Shown: piece after piece, positions 41,313 to 49,527 of the stretch
How the letters are laid out: each line of letters starts with the position of its first letter
How positions within the stretch are numbered: the first letter of the stretch is position 1
From: Pinirhizobacter sp036499745
GTDB lineage: Bacteria; Pseudomonadota; Gammaproteobacteria; Xanthomonadales; Rhodanobacteraceae
DNA: 64,000 nucleotides
Assembly: GCF_036499745.1 (NCBI RefSeq)
Contig: NZ_DASYDG010000026.1
Coordinates: forward strand, 1-64,000
Direction: 5' to 3'
The notes under the pieces: model-generated
The model's input: only the letters and a program-made list of their open reading frames with translations
The model's database searches: none
What the model was told of the DNA's origin: nothing
Program-made: the position numbers and the translations under genes

Positions 41313-42812
41313 TCAGGCCGCCTCGTCCTTGGGCAACGGCGGCGCCGGCCGTTTGCGCAATGGGAGGCCCGACAGATCCGGACCACCGTGATCCCCGACT
41401 TCCTTCTGCGCCGCGTCCAGCTCTTTCTCCACGTCGATCTCCACGCCCAGGCGATTGGCGAGGGCTTGCACCAGGCGCAACGCTGTTTCGCGGGTAATGA
41501 GCCCTTCGTCGATCAGCGTGGCGGCCGCGGTGGCGACCTGGACGATCGCGGCGGCGTACTTGGTGATGTCCTTGGAGGTGATCTCGGGCCACGCGGCGAC
41601 CACCGAGCCCAGGGTCTTCAGCTCGGCCGGCGTGAGTTCGCGATCGAGGGCCTGCCACGAGCTGCGCACGACGTACCGTCCGATATCGGTGAGCATGTAG
41701 CCGATCAGCCGCTGGCGCATGGCCAGGACCTTTTCGGTTGGCTCGGCCATGCTTTCACCGGTGCTGCGATTGACGTCACCACCGCCGCCGTACCAATGCT
41801 CGGGCTGCGTCGCACCGCCCAGGATGTGGTTGCGGAACAGTCGCGCGCCTTCCGCGGCATCGTTTGCCTGGAGCTCGGGCGACTCAGCCTTCCACGATTC
41901 GGATTCATTGTGCACGCGCACGCTGCCGGGCGACGGTGCGGTGATCTTCTTTGATCGCTCGATGACCTCGTCCGGCGAAGCACCGGTGAGGGTGACGTCC
42001 CACATGAAGGCGCGCAGGAACGATGCCCGATCGAGTTCGCCGAACAGGTACTGGTCGTAGGCATCCAGCCAGTCAATCTGGGCCAGAAGGTCGCTGCGGC
42101 CGCGCGTGGCGCTGCTGAGGTCGTTCACCCGGTAATAGAAGCAGTCGCCATCGGTGAAGCTCTCGCGGATCTCTTGCGTGCGCGTCGCGAAGGCCGACTC
42201 GGGCACATTGATGATGATGCGATAGCGCTTAGCCACGCCGCCCCGGCCGCGCTTGGTGACGATGCCGATCGGCTGCTCGCGATTCTCCGGGTCGGTCACG
42301 ATGGTTTCGATCAGCGCGGGGTCGAGGTAACCCAGGCGGACGAAACCGTTCACCTCGTTGCGGAAGACGGGGTAGCACTGCTCACCGAAGAGTGCGAGCT
42401 CGCGCACCCGCTTGGGCAGCTTCATGTCCCAGGCGTTGATGCCGTCGTCCCAGTGCGCATCGAGAGCGTCCTGGGAATCAGCATCGTCCTTGATCGTCAG
42501 GCGCACGCCGCCGGAGAGCAGATAAGCGACCGGCAGCTCGATCAACCGGTTCGCCAGCAGGTTCGTCTCCCACTGGTAGTGGGCCAGGCGCTGCATGCGC
42601 TCCTGGGTGAGTGGCGAGAGATCGCGTTGGCCATTGCCGGTCAGACGCTTCCACTGGTCGTCATCCTTGTCGACGGTCGCACCGGCCGACTCGACCATGC
42701 GATCGGTTTCCGGAACCTTTTCGGGGTCCGAGGACGGATTTCCCGTCCACCACGCCCGCACACGGTCCATCAAACCCGGCTGAGAGTTTTCCTGAATTTT
42801 CGCAACGCCCAT
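41313..42812 (-). CDS. Phage portal protein
   Basis: 499 aa from an ATG with AAGGAG 9 nt upstream. It has LYQWETNLLANRLIELPVAYL-like helices near 90-110, a stem-type region LFGEQCYPVFRNEVNGFVRLGYL, and HILGGATQPEHWYGGGGDVNRSTGES with the conserved glycine-rich turn. The C-terminal part is helical. It follows the large terminase by 22 bp. Twelve copies should form the DNA entry ring of the head. Confidence 0.86.
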   Translation of the reverse strand: MGVAKIQENSQPGLMDRVRAWWTGNPSSDPEKVPETDRMVESAGATVDKDDDQWKRLTGNGQRDLSPLTQERMQRLAHYQWETNLLANRLIELPVAYLLSGGVRLTIKDDADSQDALDAHWDDGINAWDMKLPKRVRELALFGEQCYPVFRNEVNGFVRLGYLDPALIETIVTDPENREQPIGIVTKRGRGGVAKRYRIIINVPESAFATRTQEIRESFTDGDCFYYRVNDLSSATRGRSDLLAQIDWLDAYDQYLFGELDRASFLRAFMWDVTLTGASPDEVIERSKKITAPSPGSVRVHNESESWKAESPELQANDAAEGARLFRNHILGGATQPEHWYGGGGDVNRSTGESMAEPTEKVLAMRQRLIGYMLTDIGRYVVRSSWQALDRELTPAELKTLGSVVAAWPEITSKDITKYAAAIVQVATAAATLIDEGLITRETALRLVQALANRLGVEIDVEKELDAAQKEVGDHGGPDLSGLPLRKRPAPPLPKDEAA

Positions 42813-42834
42813 CGGGGGTCTCCTTCGTAACCTT

Positions 42835-44484
42835 CTAGCGCCCAGGGGGCCCGGAGCGGCTCTGAGGGCCAACTGAGTCGGCCCGCTTTCCAAACATGGA
42901 TGACACGCCACCACGGCCGAAGCCGGTGGCCCGGTACGTTCCTGCTGTCGCTGCCACCGACTCGCCGGCGGCCGGCTGCACTTCGTCGCGCGCAGCGGCC
43001 CACATGAGCACGCCGCTCACCGCGGTATCGCCGTGGCGGAAGCCACCGTCCATGCCCTTGGTGCGCGCATCGCTCATGCGCGGTGAACCCTTGACCAACA
43101 CCACGCTGCGGTGATCGGCGATCCAGTCCTCGTCCCCGAAGGTTTCGATGTCGCCGTCTTCGAAGGCCTGGTGGTAACGCGGGAACCAGGTGTCGTACCA
43201 ACCGCCTGTCATCTGCACGCATTCGACGCGCTGCGGACCAACCAGCTGCATGGCGGCCTCGGCGTGGCTCTGGCCATTGCCACGCGCGTCGAACTTGCCG
43301 TGGTGGAACAGCGGCAGATTGAGCAGCAGCCAGGCCACGATCAGCTTCTGGCAGTCAAACGGGATCTTGCGCAGCTCGATGCGCAGCGGTGTCCGCCAGT
43401 GCGTCGTTCCAGGAACCGGCTGACCGATCACGATGGGCGAAAGGTCACCATCGCGGGCGAAGTCCTGGCCGAGCACGGTGCGCCGGTCCTGCGGCAGCGA
43501 GTCGACTGCTGGCTTGAGCACTTCGTCGATCCAGTCCTGCGTGATGCGCAGGCGATCGGGATCGAGGACGAACTCCGGCTTCTTCGTATACCGCAGCACG
43601 ACCAGGCCATCGACACCACACTTCTCCAGGAGCATGCGGCTGAAGTACACACCGGTTCCGCGTGCGGGGATGCACTCCAGTTCCTCGTCGGCAGCCTCTA
43701 CGGTGCGGTATGCCGACCGCACCTCGTCGACGAATGCGGTCTCGGCTTCGGGCGACCACACCTTCTTCGTCACCAGGGCGATGCGGCGATACAGGCCCTC
43801 TTTGACTGCCTGGCTGAAAGCGACCTCGTGGAGGGACCAGGGCAGTTTCTTCGCCTTGATATCCTTCAGCAGGTCGTTGAAGTAGTTGTCTTCGCCGTTG
43901 TGCGTGCCGCCGATCGACACACGGCCACCCCAGATCAGGTACGCCATTGCACCGTCGATGACAGGGCCAAGATGCTGGTGATGGCCCGCCTCGTCGATGC
44001 GCGCATGGCCCTGGCGACCACGCCAGTTGTACGGCATGGCTGACAGCGCCTCGATCTTGTGGCCGCTGGCCATCTGGATCTTGTACCGGACAATGTCGCG
44101 TCTCTCGTTCTCGATGACGGCCTTCTCGTAGGCGACGTCGATGGCGCTGCAGGCGGCACCGTACCAACGGGCAAACGTCGCGCAGTCACCGATGAACTCG
44201 GCAGCCATGCCCTGGTTGTAGCCCATGTAGAACTGGTCCATACCGCCCTGGGAAAGGGCGGCTTCGAGTGCGGCCTCCGCGGCCCAGGCACCGAAGGTGA
44301 AGCCGATCCGTCGGCCCTTGCTGCAGAAGCGCACGCGCGAATCGTCCTGGTGCCAGCGGATCTGGTACGGCAGGAGGATCTTCGGGATATCGGCGGCCGG
44401 CAGGCCCGCGAGCTGCTTGCCGGCACGCTCGGCCTGGATCTCGTCGACCAGGTTCAGTGCCTCTTCGCGTTCCTCCGGCGTCAT
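42835..44484 (-). CDS. Phage large terminase subunit, Mu gp28-like
   Basis: 549 aa. ATPase half: ILLPYQIRWHQDDSRVRFCSKGRRIGFTFG (atypical Walker A in this family), HARIDEAGHHQH as Walker B with Glu. Nuclease half: VLGQDFARDGDLSPIVIG (first Asp of the RNaseH-like site) and the later aspartates in DARTKGMDGGFRHGDTA. The start overlaps the stop of the small subunit (ATGA). Mu-type terminases cut host DNA outside the prophage ends, packaging by headful. Confidence 0.9.
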   Translation of the reverse strand: MTPEEREEALNLVDEIQAERAGKQLAGLPAADIPKILLPYQIRWHQDDSRVRFCSKGRRIGFTFGAWAAEAALEAALSQGGMDQFYMGYNQGMAAEFIGDCATFARWYGAACSAIDVAYEKAVIENERRDIVRYKIQMASGHKIEALSAMPYNWRGRQGHARIDEAGHHQHLGPVIDGAMAYLIWGGRVSIGGTHNGEDNYFNDLLKDIKAKKLPWSLHEVAFSQAVKEGLYRRIALVTKKVWSPEAETAFVDEVRSAYRTVEAADEELECIPARGTGVYFSRMLLEKCGVDGLVVLRYTKKPEFVLDPDRLRITQDWIDEVLKPAVDSLPQDRRTVLGQDFARDGDLSPIVIGQPVPGTTHWRTPLRIELRKIPFDCQKLIVAWLLLNLPLFHHGKFDARGNGQSHAEAAMQLVGPQRVECVQMTGGWYDTWFPRYHQAFEDGDIETFGDEDWIADHRSVVLVKGSPRMSDARTKGMDGGFRHGDTAVSGVLMWAAARDEVQPAAGESVAATAGTYRATGFGRGGVSSMFGKRADSVGPQSRSGPPGR

Positions 44485-45065
44485 GCGCCGGTACCGGCCG
44501 CGGCTTCGTCCGGCTTGACGCCAAGGAACTCGGCACGGATCTGCGCCCATGCTTCCGGCGACATGCCCTGTTTCGTTGCCACCTTCTCGGCTGCCTTGGC
44601 CTGGCGTTCGAGGGCCTTGCGCTCGATCTGCTCGCGGCGCTCGATGCTGGCCTTGGTCGATGCCTCCATGTCGCGGATGGCCTTGGCCAGCAGCATGATG
44701 TCCATCGGCTTGGGGGCTTTCGGCTTCCCATCCTTCTCCAGCGGACCGTCCGCGCTGCCGATATCGGCGATGGTGCGGAAGGCGACGGTCTTGAGCATCT
44801 CGGCCAGCAACGCGCTGACGTCGCCGCCCGGGTTCTCATTGAGCTGGCTCACCCACTGGCCCGCGACCATCTGCGCTTCGCGGTAGTGGTCCATCTGCTC
44901 ACGGGCGCCCTTGACGTAGCGGCCAACGGCCGACTTGCTGACTTCGGCGTCGAGCTGGTTGAGCGCGTCAGTGATCTCGTAGATCGTGCGGCCTTCGCGA
45001 ATCAGGCGATGGCACAGGTCCGCGAGTTCGCGGGGCAGCTGGTCGATGGTGGAGCGCCGGCCCAC
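44481..45065 (-). CDS. Phage small terminase subunit, Mu gp27-like (DUF3486)
   Basis: 194 aa from a GTG at 45065, which gives the family start (M)GRRSTIDQLP; GGAGGA lies 5-8 nt upstream. The N-terminal helix-turn-helix holds EITDALNQLDAEVSKSAVGRYVKG, and a charged coiled coil (IERREQIERKALERQAKAAEK) follows. It recognises the phage packaging site and partners the next gene. Confidence 0.88.
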   Translation of the reverse strand: MGRRSTIDQLPRELADLCHRLIREGRTIYEITDALNQLDAEVSKSAVGRYVKGAREQMDHYREAQMVAGQWVSQLNENPGGDVSALLAEMLKTVAFRTIADIGSADGPLEKDGKPKAPKPMDIMLLAKAIRDMEASTKASIERREQIERKALERQAKAAEKVATKQGMSPEAWAQIRAEFLGVKPDEAAAGTGA

Positions 45066-45066
45066 G

Positions 45067-45363
45067 TCAATCCTCCAGCAGCTTAACGCCAGGCACATCC
45101 AGGTCGCCGCTGACGATGTCGCGGCCCGCCTGCGTGATCTTGGCTATGTCGAACTCGCCCTCGCCGATCGGTCGCACCGTGGCGAAGCCATGACGGCTGA
45201 GCCAGGCCAGGTCGATCGCCACCGTGTCCGTGTCGGCCTTGTAGCCCCAGCTGCGCACGAGGGTACGAATCATCGGCGCACCGGTGCCCTGGTTGTTGCT
45301 CTCGGCGAGGATCCGCAGGATGCGCCCGCGGCGGAAGGCCGTCTGTTCTTCGGTAAGGCCCAT
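45067..45363 (-). CDS. VpaChn25_0724-family phage protein (winged helix)
   Basis: 98 aa with a winged-helix layout: RRGRILRILAES, VRSWGYKADTDTVAIDLAWL, HGFATV and the end GRDIVSGDLDVPGVK. This family lies before the small terminase in Mu-like phages. DNA binding is likely but a target is unknown. ATG is shared with the last base of the DUF2730 gene. Confidence 0.85.
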   Translation of the reverse strand: MGLTEEQTAFRRGRILRILAESNNQGTGAPMIRTLVRSWGYKADTDTVAIDLAWLSRHGFATVRPIGEGEFDIAKITQAGRDIVSGDLDVPGVKLLED

Positions 45364-45767
45364 CAGCGGTTTCCTCTGAGCAGGAGTTCGTGGATTACAC
45401 CCAGCTGCTCTTTGAGCGCATTGGATGTGGCGGCGGTGGCAGCGACCTGATTCGACACGCCGTTGATCTTCTCGTGGAGCGGGCCAAGGTCCTTGCCGAC
45501 GAGAAAGTGTTTCTGCGATTCCTCGATTCTGGCCACACCGTCCTCCATCTCGGCGAGGCGATGGTTCGCTGAGACAAGCTGGTTTTTCACTTCGCCGATG
45601 GCGCGATCGGTGTGCTTGCGGATGACGCGATCGCCCTGGGCAATCTTGGTGCTGAGGTCGGAGGCCTGCGACTTTCGGTAAACCGTTACGGCCACGGTCG
45701 CGGCCACGATCGAGCACACCGCGGAGACCATCGCGGCGATAGGCTGCAGATCGTTCCATGCAAACAT
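45363..45767 (-). CDS. DUF2730-like phage membrane/coiled-coil protein
   Basis: 134 aa: an N-terminal membrane segment (LQPIAAMVSAVCSIVAATVAVTVY), then a long heptad-rich helix (IRKHTDRAIGEVKNQLVSANHRLAEME). It sits between the spanin genes and the terminase accessory gene, the usual place of DUF2730 in Mu-like phages. Function unknown. Confidence 0.8.
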   Translation of the reverse strand: MFAWNDLQPIAAMVSAVCSIVAATVAVTVYRKSQASDLSTKIAQGDRVIRKHTDRAIGEVKNQLVSANHRLAEMEDGVARIEESQKHFLVGKDLGPLHEKINGVSNQVAATAATSNALKEQLGVIHELLLRGNR

Positions 45768-45768
45768 C

Positions 45769-46092
45769 TCAAGGTTCCCCTGGTTGCTTCGTTACCTTGG
45801 CTGCGGTGGCCCGGTCGGCATTCGCCTTGCGCAAGGCGCCGCGCCATTCTTCGATGGTCGCCAACCCGTCGAGTACGCATACGGCCGGTGCGCCTGCCAA
45901 CAAGCAGTGCACGGCCGGCGGCGGTGGTTCCGGGATCAGATCGGTCAGCCGCGCATCGAGCGGCTGGTAGGCCGGTACCGGGACCTCAATGATCTGGGGC
46001 GCCTTGATCTCGTGCCGGGTTTCCCCACAGCCTGTCAGCGACGGTAGGACAAACAGGCAGGCGAGCCAGGTCAGCGCATTGCGGGTCTTCAT
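45769..46092 (-). CDS. Outer-membrane spanin lipoprotein (Rz1-like)
   Basis: 107 aa with a lipoprotein signal (LACLFVLPSLTGC, lipid on Cys22) and a proline-rich mature part (IEVPVPAYQPLD; PEPPPPA). It starts inside the Rz-like gene in another frame, overlapping by 107 nt, the nested arrangement of classical Rz/Rz1. It should pair with the inner-membrane spanin to fuse the membranes at lysis. Confidence 0.83.
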   Translation of the reverse strand: MKTRNALTWLACLFVLPSLTGCGETRHEIKAPQIIEVPVPAYQPLDARLTDLIPEPPPPAVHCLLAGAPAVCVLDGLATIEEWRGALRKANADRATAAKVTKQPGEP

Positions 46093-46438
46093 GGGCGGCT
46101 TTCGTCAGTGCAGCTTTGAGCTTCTGGGTCGTTACGTCGAGGTCGTGCTGCAGGGCGTCGCGCGCATCGAGTGCTGCGTTTGCCATGTTGCGTATTGCGT
46201 CGAGCTGGGAGCGCTGTGCCTGTAGCGATGCCTTGACCTGGTTAAGCGTGCTGTTGACCACGTCGCGCTCGTCCCGGTAGCGGTCCCTCTCTACGTGCGC
46301 ATCGTCGACCTTCTTGTCGGCGTCCTTCTTCGTGGCAGAGACGCCATCGGTATAGCCGCGGTGATGGCCATGCCATTCACCAAGGCCAAAGAGGGCGGCC
46401 AATCCAAGCAGTCCGTAGGCGACGATCGCCAGCTTCAT
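45986..46438 (-). CDS. Inner-membrane spanin (Rz-like)
   Basis: 150 aa: an N-terminal signal anchor (MKLAIVAYGLLGLAALFGLG) and a periplasmic coiled coil (DADKKVDDAHVERDRYRDE; VNSTLNQVKASLQAQRSQLD). An ATG two codons upstream (46444) is possible. It overlaps the lysin stop by four bases and contains the start of Rz1. Confidence 0.84.
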   Translation of the reverse strand: MKLAIVAYGLLGLAALFGLGEWHGHHRGYTDGVSATKKDADKKVDDAHVERDRYRDERDVVNSTLNQVKASLQAQRSQLDAIRNMANAALDARDALQHDLDVTTQKLKAALTKAAHEDPQCADLARLPVCPTVADRLWGNPARDQGAPDH

Positions 46439-47127
46439 GTGCATGCCACCTTGCCGGGCCAGCCGGCCGACGCATACGCCGGTTCCAGCGTGAGCAAGAT
46501 CCGGCGTACGTAGGTTCGGTTCTCGCGCCAGGCGGCGGCTCCACGCGACTGGTACCGCTCGACCTGGCCGAACCATCGAAGCGGGTCATCGCGAGCTTCA
46601 TAGGCCTTGCGGCGTTCGCGGTCGCGTGCGCCTTCGCCGCCGTTGTAGGCGCTGAGCGTCATCGCCCAGCGGTCGCATTCCGTCGCGCCGGTGGCGCGTT
46701 CGTGGAGCCAATGGTCGTAGCACGCGATGGCGCGGAGCGACCACGCGGAATCCCAGGGATCGGGGTCGCCCAGGTCCGGACAGATCTCGGGAATCCACGC
46801 TGCCGTCGGTGGGGTGAATTGGGCAAGGCCCTGGGCGTAGGCGCTGCGCGCCGACGGGTTCCAACCGGACTCCTGGTGCAGCTGACCGGCCAGCCTTGCC
46901 ACCGGCGCATCGATCCCGAAGCGTTCGCCGGCAGCGCGTTCCAGTTGCATCCGGTAGCGCACCGAGTCAGAAGGGATGCGCACCGATGCCGGCATATCAG
47001 CTGCAGGGCAGATGGACACGCCGAGCAGGAAAACGGACGCGCAGGCCATGAACCAGACCGCTGGCGATCGCCGTACAGCAACCCAGCGAATGCACAGCGC
47101 CACGGCGATGAGCAGCAAGATGGTCAA
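46435..47127 (-). CDS. Phage endolysin, lytic transglycosylase (SLT-type)
   Basis: 230 aa from a TTG start that overlaps the holin stop (TTGA). Two hydrophobic segments at the N-terminus (MTILLLIAVALCIRW and VWFMACASVFLLGVSI) suggest export without the holin, in the SAR manner, or a holin function of its own. The catalytic domain has LAGQLHQESGWNP with catalytic Glu86, then AQGLAQFTPPTA, and MTLSAYNGGEG. It cleaves peptidoglycan glycan strands. Confidence 0.85.
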   Translation of the reverse strand: MTILLLIAVALCIRWVAVRRSPAVWFMACASVFLLGVSICPAADMPASVRIPSDSVRYRMQLERAAGERFGIDAPVARLAGQLHQESGWNPSARSAYAQGLAQFTPPTAAWIPEICPDLGDPDPWDSAWSLRAIACYDHWLHERATGATECDRWAMTLSAYNGGEGARDRERRKAYEARDDPLRWFGQVERYQSRGAAAWRENRTYVRRILLTLEPAYASAGWPGKVACT

Positions 47128-47429
47128 GGTAGCAGCGCTCCCGCCAGGAGAGCCGCGGCCACGATAAGTGCCCGGCGCTTCCACGCGGTGCCCTGGGCAA
47201 TGCCCTGCAGCTCATGCGGTCGTGCGTACGGGAAGATGATCCGGTCGACCCAGTAGCCGAGATAGGCGTACAGGCCGATGCGCGAGGCGCCCCAGATGAG
47301 CAGGCCGACCTTCGCCGGGTTGAGCACCAGGACCACCGCAAAGGTGATCGCGCCCAGCAACAGGAGGGGCGTGGCGCGGAACAGATCGCGCACACGGGGA
47401 GAAATGCGGAAGATGCGAGGGAGGTCCAT
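47124..47429 (-). CDS. Putative phage holin
   Basis: 101 aa, first gene of the late operon. Two to three membrane segments: ATPLLLLGAITFAVVLVL, VGLLIWGASRIGLYAYLG and the end RRALIVAAALLAGALL; a short basic stretch lies between. This fits putative holins of Mu-like phages. The ATG at 47429 is preferred; a GTG at 47453 would add 8 residues. The late-promoter-like element ends 32 nt upstream. Confidence 0.75.
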   Translation of the reverse strand: MDLPRIFRISPRVRDLFRATPLLLLGAITFAVVLVLNPAKVGLLIWGASRIGLYAYLGYWVDRIIFPYARPHELQGIAQGTAWKRRALIVAAALLAGALLP

Positions 47430-47460
47430 GTGGCACAAGGTGCCGGTGGACACCCCCTGG

Positions 47461-47492
47461 GGTCTTTTAGCGCTTGCTAGTAACGGCCAGCG
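47461..47492 (-). promoter_or_regulatory. 32-bp late-promoter-like element, copy 2 (lysis module)
   Basis: GGTCTTTTAGCGC, T, then TGCTAGTAACG, then GCCAGCG on the plus strand; 29/32 identical to 40417-40448. It lies just upstream of holin-lysin-spanin and the packaging genes, corresponding to Mu Plys. On the transcribed strand the half-dyad ACTAGC is followed by GCGCTAAAAGACC. Confidence 0.6.
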
Positions 47493-47575
47493 CTGGACGG
47501 GGAATCAGCATAGTACCTAAAGCGCATCGCGCATGCAGGCCGATGATGGCCGCGGCATCGCAGTCCATCTTGGAC

Positions 47576-48061
47576 TCACGACGCGTCGCGAGGACGTGTT
47601 GATTCCGCATAGGTGCCGTCGAGCTGGCCGATCTCGCGATGCAGTGATGCACCGTTCATTTCCTCGCGCACGGTGGGTGCGAGTTTCACGTCGAGCTTGT
47701 CCGCCATGCGACGCGTCGCCGCTGTCCACTCGCTCGCACCACAGGCCACGTGCTGGACGATGAGACAGACACGGCGCCGGTCGATCGGGCCTCGCCGCAC
47801 GGCTTCATCAATCAGGAGGCTCTCGGCGAGCATCGCGGCGTCGATCAAGCCGCTCAGCGCGACGTTGCCCGGCACCTGGTCGAGCCAAGGCTCGGTCGCA
47901 TCGATGTCGCGTGCGCAGAGGGGATGCATGGGATGGCGCCCTGGCAGTATCGAGTACCGACGAAGGCGCGCCCATAGCCGTGCTAGCGACGCTGCCGTGC
48001 GGACCATCAGCCACCGAACATCGTCGTCGATGAGGGATGGTGGGGAGTTGATCTCGTCCAT
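47576..48061 (-). CDS. Hypothetical protein downstream of the lysogeny genes
   Basis: 161 aa, helical, no signal or membrane span. Features are RWLMVRTAASLARLWARLRR and VCLIVQHVACGASEWTAATR. No family recognised. It lies between the repressor operon and the late promoter-like element and reads in the same direction as both, 50 bp after the zinc-ribbon gene. Start uncertain (a GTG at 48079 is an alternative). A late-gene regulator is conceivable by position only. Confidence 0.6.
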   Translation of the reverse strand: MDEINSPPSLIDDDVRWLMVRTAASLARLWARLRRYSILPGRHPMHPLCARDIDATEPWLDQVPGNVALSGLIDAAMLAESLLIDEAVRRGPIDRRRVCLIVQHVACGASEWTAATRRMADKLDVKLAPTVREEMNGASLHREIGQLDGTYAESTRPRDAS

Positions 48062-48110
48062 CGGGTCATGATCGCCCACCGCCGTCTCACGGCCGGCGAT
48101 CAGGACCGGG

Positions 48111-48542
48111 CTACCGTCGATCGCTGAGCCAGTCGCGCACCGAGGCTTCGAGCACGGGCAAGGCGATATATCCAAGGATGCCCGACAGTATCCAGAGGGC
48201 GATCAGGTATATGCCGACCAGGTCGTAATGGAACAAACCCACGAGTAGGCCGCCCGTGCCCGAGAAGACCCCATAGGCCTGCCGTTTGGCTTGCTCATGG
48301 TTGATCCGCAGCAGGGAGCGCCGGTGTTCCTCCTGCATGACCTCGCGTTGGGGATAGCCACAGCGGGTGCAGGCAATGGCGTTGCGCGCGATGTGCCGCC
48401 GCTTGCAGCCCGGGCAGAGGATCAAGCCGGAGTTGTACGGCGGCGGCTTCCACTCCGGTTCGTCTTCGCGAATCTCGGGCCTGTGCTCATGGTAGTCACG
48501 ACCAGCGAAGCGGTTGTTGTCGCCATTGCTGTGGATGTTCAT
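48111..48542 (-). CDS. Zinc-ribbon, membrane protein of the lysogeny operon with GRD peptide
   Basis: 143 aa. The N-terminal peptide GDNNRFAGRDYHE (residues 7-19) closely matches one at the C-terminus of the repressor encoded just upstream. Next come a zinc ribbon (CPGCKRRH...CTRCGYPQ, ~43-65), a short coiled coil, and two membrane segments (YGVFSGTGGLLVGLFHYD and IYLIALWILSGILGYIALPV). AAAGGGA precedes the ATG. It follows the repressor by 27 bp, so it is expected to be expressed in the lysogen. Immunity, exclusion or host defence is a reasonable guess. Confidence 0.78.
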   Translation of the reverse strand: MNIHSNGDNNRFAGRDYHEHRPEIREDEPEWKPPPYNSGLILCPGCKRRHIARNAIACTRCGYPQREVMQEEHRRSLLRINHEQAKRQAYGVFSGTGGLLVGLFHYDLVGIYLIALWILSGILGYIALPVLEASVRDWLSDRR

Positions 48543-48569
48543 GCAGTCCCTTTCTGCGTCCGATGCCCG

Positions 48570-49157
48570 TTACTTCTTCTTGTCGCCGCTCCCTTCATGA
48601 AAGTCACGGCCTGCCACACGGTTCCCGTCTCCAACCAAAGAGATATCGGCAGCTTCTTGCGAAACTGAAGGTGCTGTCAGGTCCGATTCGCCACGGCGAA
48701 CCGCTTGCAACAGCTGCAGCGCGCGCTCCCTCTGGAGGCGACTAAGGTCCCGAAAAGCCTCGATTAAGTCGGCTTCCTCGTCGGTGAGCACCTTCTTTCG
48801 CCGATCGGACTGCATGCGGGACCACTCACGGGCCTCCCTGCGAACAAGCTCGAGATAGCGCGCAGCCTCAATGGAATCGATGTCTAGCAGCTGTCGATCC
48901 TCCTGGTTTCTGACGCTGCCCATTTGAGGGTTTGAGCCTCTCAGCACGTACTCAATGTTTCCGGTGAGGTTCAAGAGCGCGGCCAGCAACTCGCCGCCTG
49001 GCATCCGTTCGCCCTTCTCAACCTTCCTGATTTGCTCGGAGCTATACCCGGCCGCAAAGGCGAGCTCCGCCCGCGACAGGTTCAGGCGTTCCCGCTCTTG
49101 CTCGAACCGTGCCCCGACTTCCAGGGCCGATGAAATCGGCACTTGACGTGCACCCAT
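48570..49157 (-). CDS. Phage repressor, XRE-family HTH
   Basis: 195 aa. An N-terminal HTH (RFEQERERLNLSRAELAFAAGYSSEQIRKVEKGER, split at helix 2-3) is followed by a helical dimerisation part (REAREWSRMQSDRRKKV) and a C-terminal tail SLVGDGNRVAGRDFHEGSG. The Mu-like c repressor role follows from the gene's place, divergent from the Ner-like gene. There is no LexA-type protease domain, so induction need not be RecA-mediated. AAGG lies about 10 nt upstream of the ATG at 49157; ATG 49166 is the alternative. Confidence 0.82.
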   Translation of the reverse strand: MGARQVPISSALEVGARFEQERERLNLSRAELAFAAGYSSEQIRKVEKGERMPGGELLAALLNLTGNIEYVLRGSNPQMGSVRNQEDRQLLDIDSIEAARYLELVRREAREWSRMQSDRRKKVLTDEEADLIEAFRDLSRLQRERALQLLQAVRRGESDLTAPSVSQEAADISLVGDGNRVAGRDFHEGSGDKKK

Positions 49158-49245
49158 AGTTGCCATACCTTTCCAACTAAAGTTGTGTTCGTAAGTTGAT
49201 TTTCGATGCGCAGACATTGCGCTTTAGCCAAGGAACCTAAGCTCG
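49158..49245. promoter_or_regulatory. Repressor/Ner operator region with AGTTG half-sites
   Basis: The 88-bp divergent gap holds a perfect palindrome CAACTAAAGTTG (49174-49185) and further AGTTG half-sites at 49158 and 49194. These overlap the repressor start and the likely early promoter. It is locally AT-rich. Taken as operators for the repressor and/or the Ner-like protein. Confidence 0.6.
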
Positions 49246-49518
49246 ATGCACCCCGCGCTGATTAACGCAGCTCTGAAAATGCAGGGCCTTACGCACCGGG
49301 ACGTGGCGGCGCAATGCGGTCATGTGACTGCGACGGCTGTTTACCAGGTCATACACGGTCGCAGTCGAAGCCGACGGATCGAACTGCGAATCGCCTCGAT
49401 AACGAAGCTGCCGTTGGCGGACCTCTGGCCACAGTGGCATGGAGCGGACGTGGCGCGTCCGAAACACAACCGCGCCGCAACTGCTGCGGCAATTCGCGCT
49501 ATAGCCGGCGCCGCCTGA
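49246..49518 (+). CDS. ner: Ner-like DNA-binding protein
   Basis: 90 aa, first early gene. HTH MHPALINAALKMQGLTHRDV then AAQCGHVTATAVYQVIHGRS and IASITKLPLADLWP, the Nlp/Ner pattern. In Mu, Ner represses both the repressor and the early operon after the first rounds of expression. It faces the repressor across the operator region. Confidence 0.82.
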   Translation: MHPALINAALKMQGLTHRDVAAQCGHVTATAVYQVIHGRSRSRRIELRIASITKLPLADLWPQWHGADVARPKHNRAATAAAIRAIAGAA

Positions 49519-49527
49519 GGAATTTAA

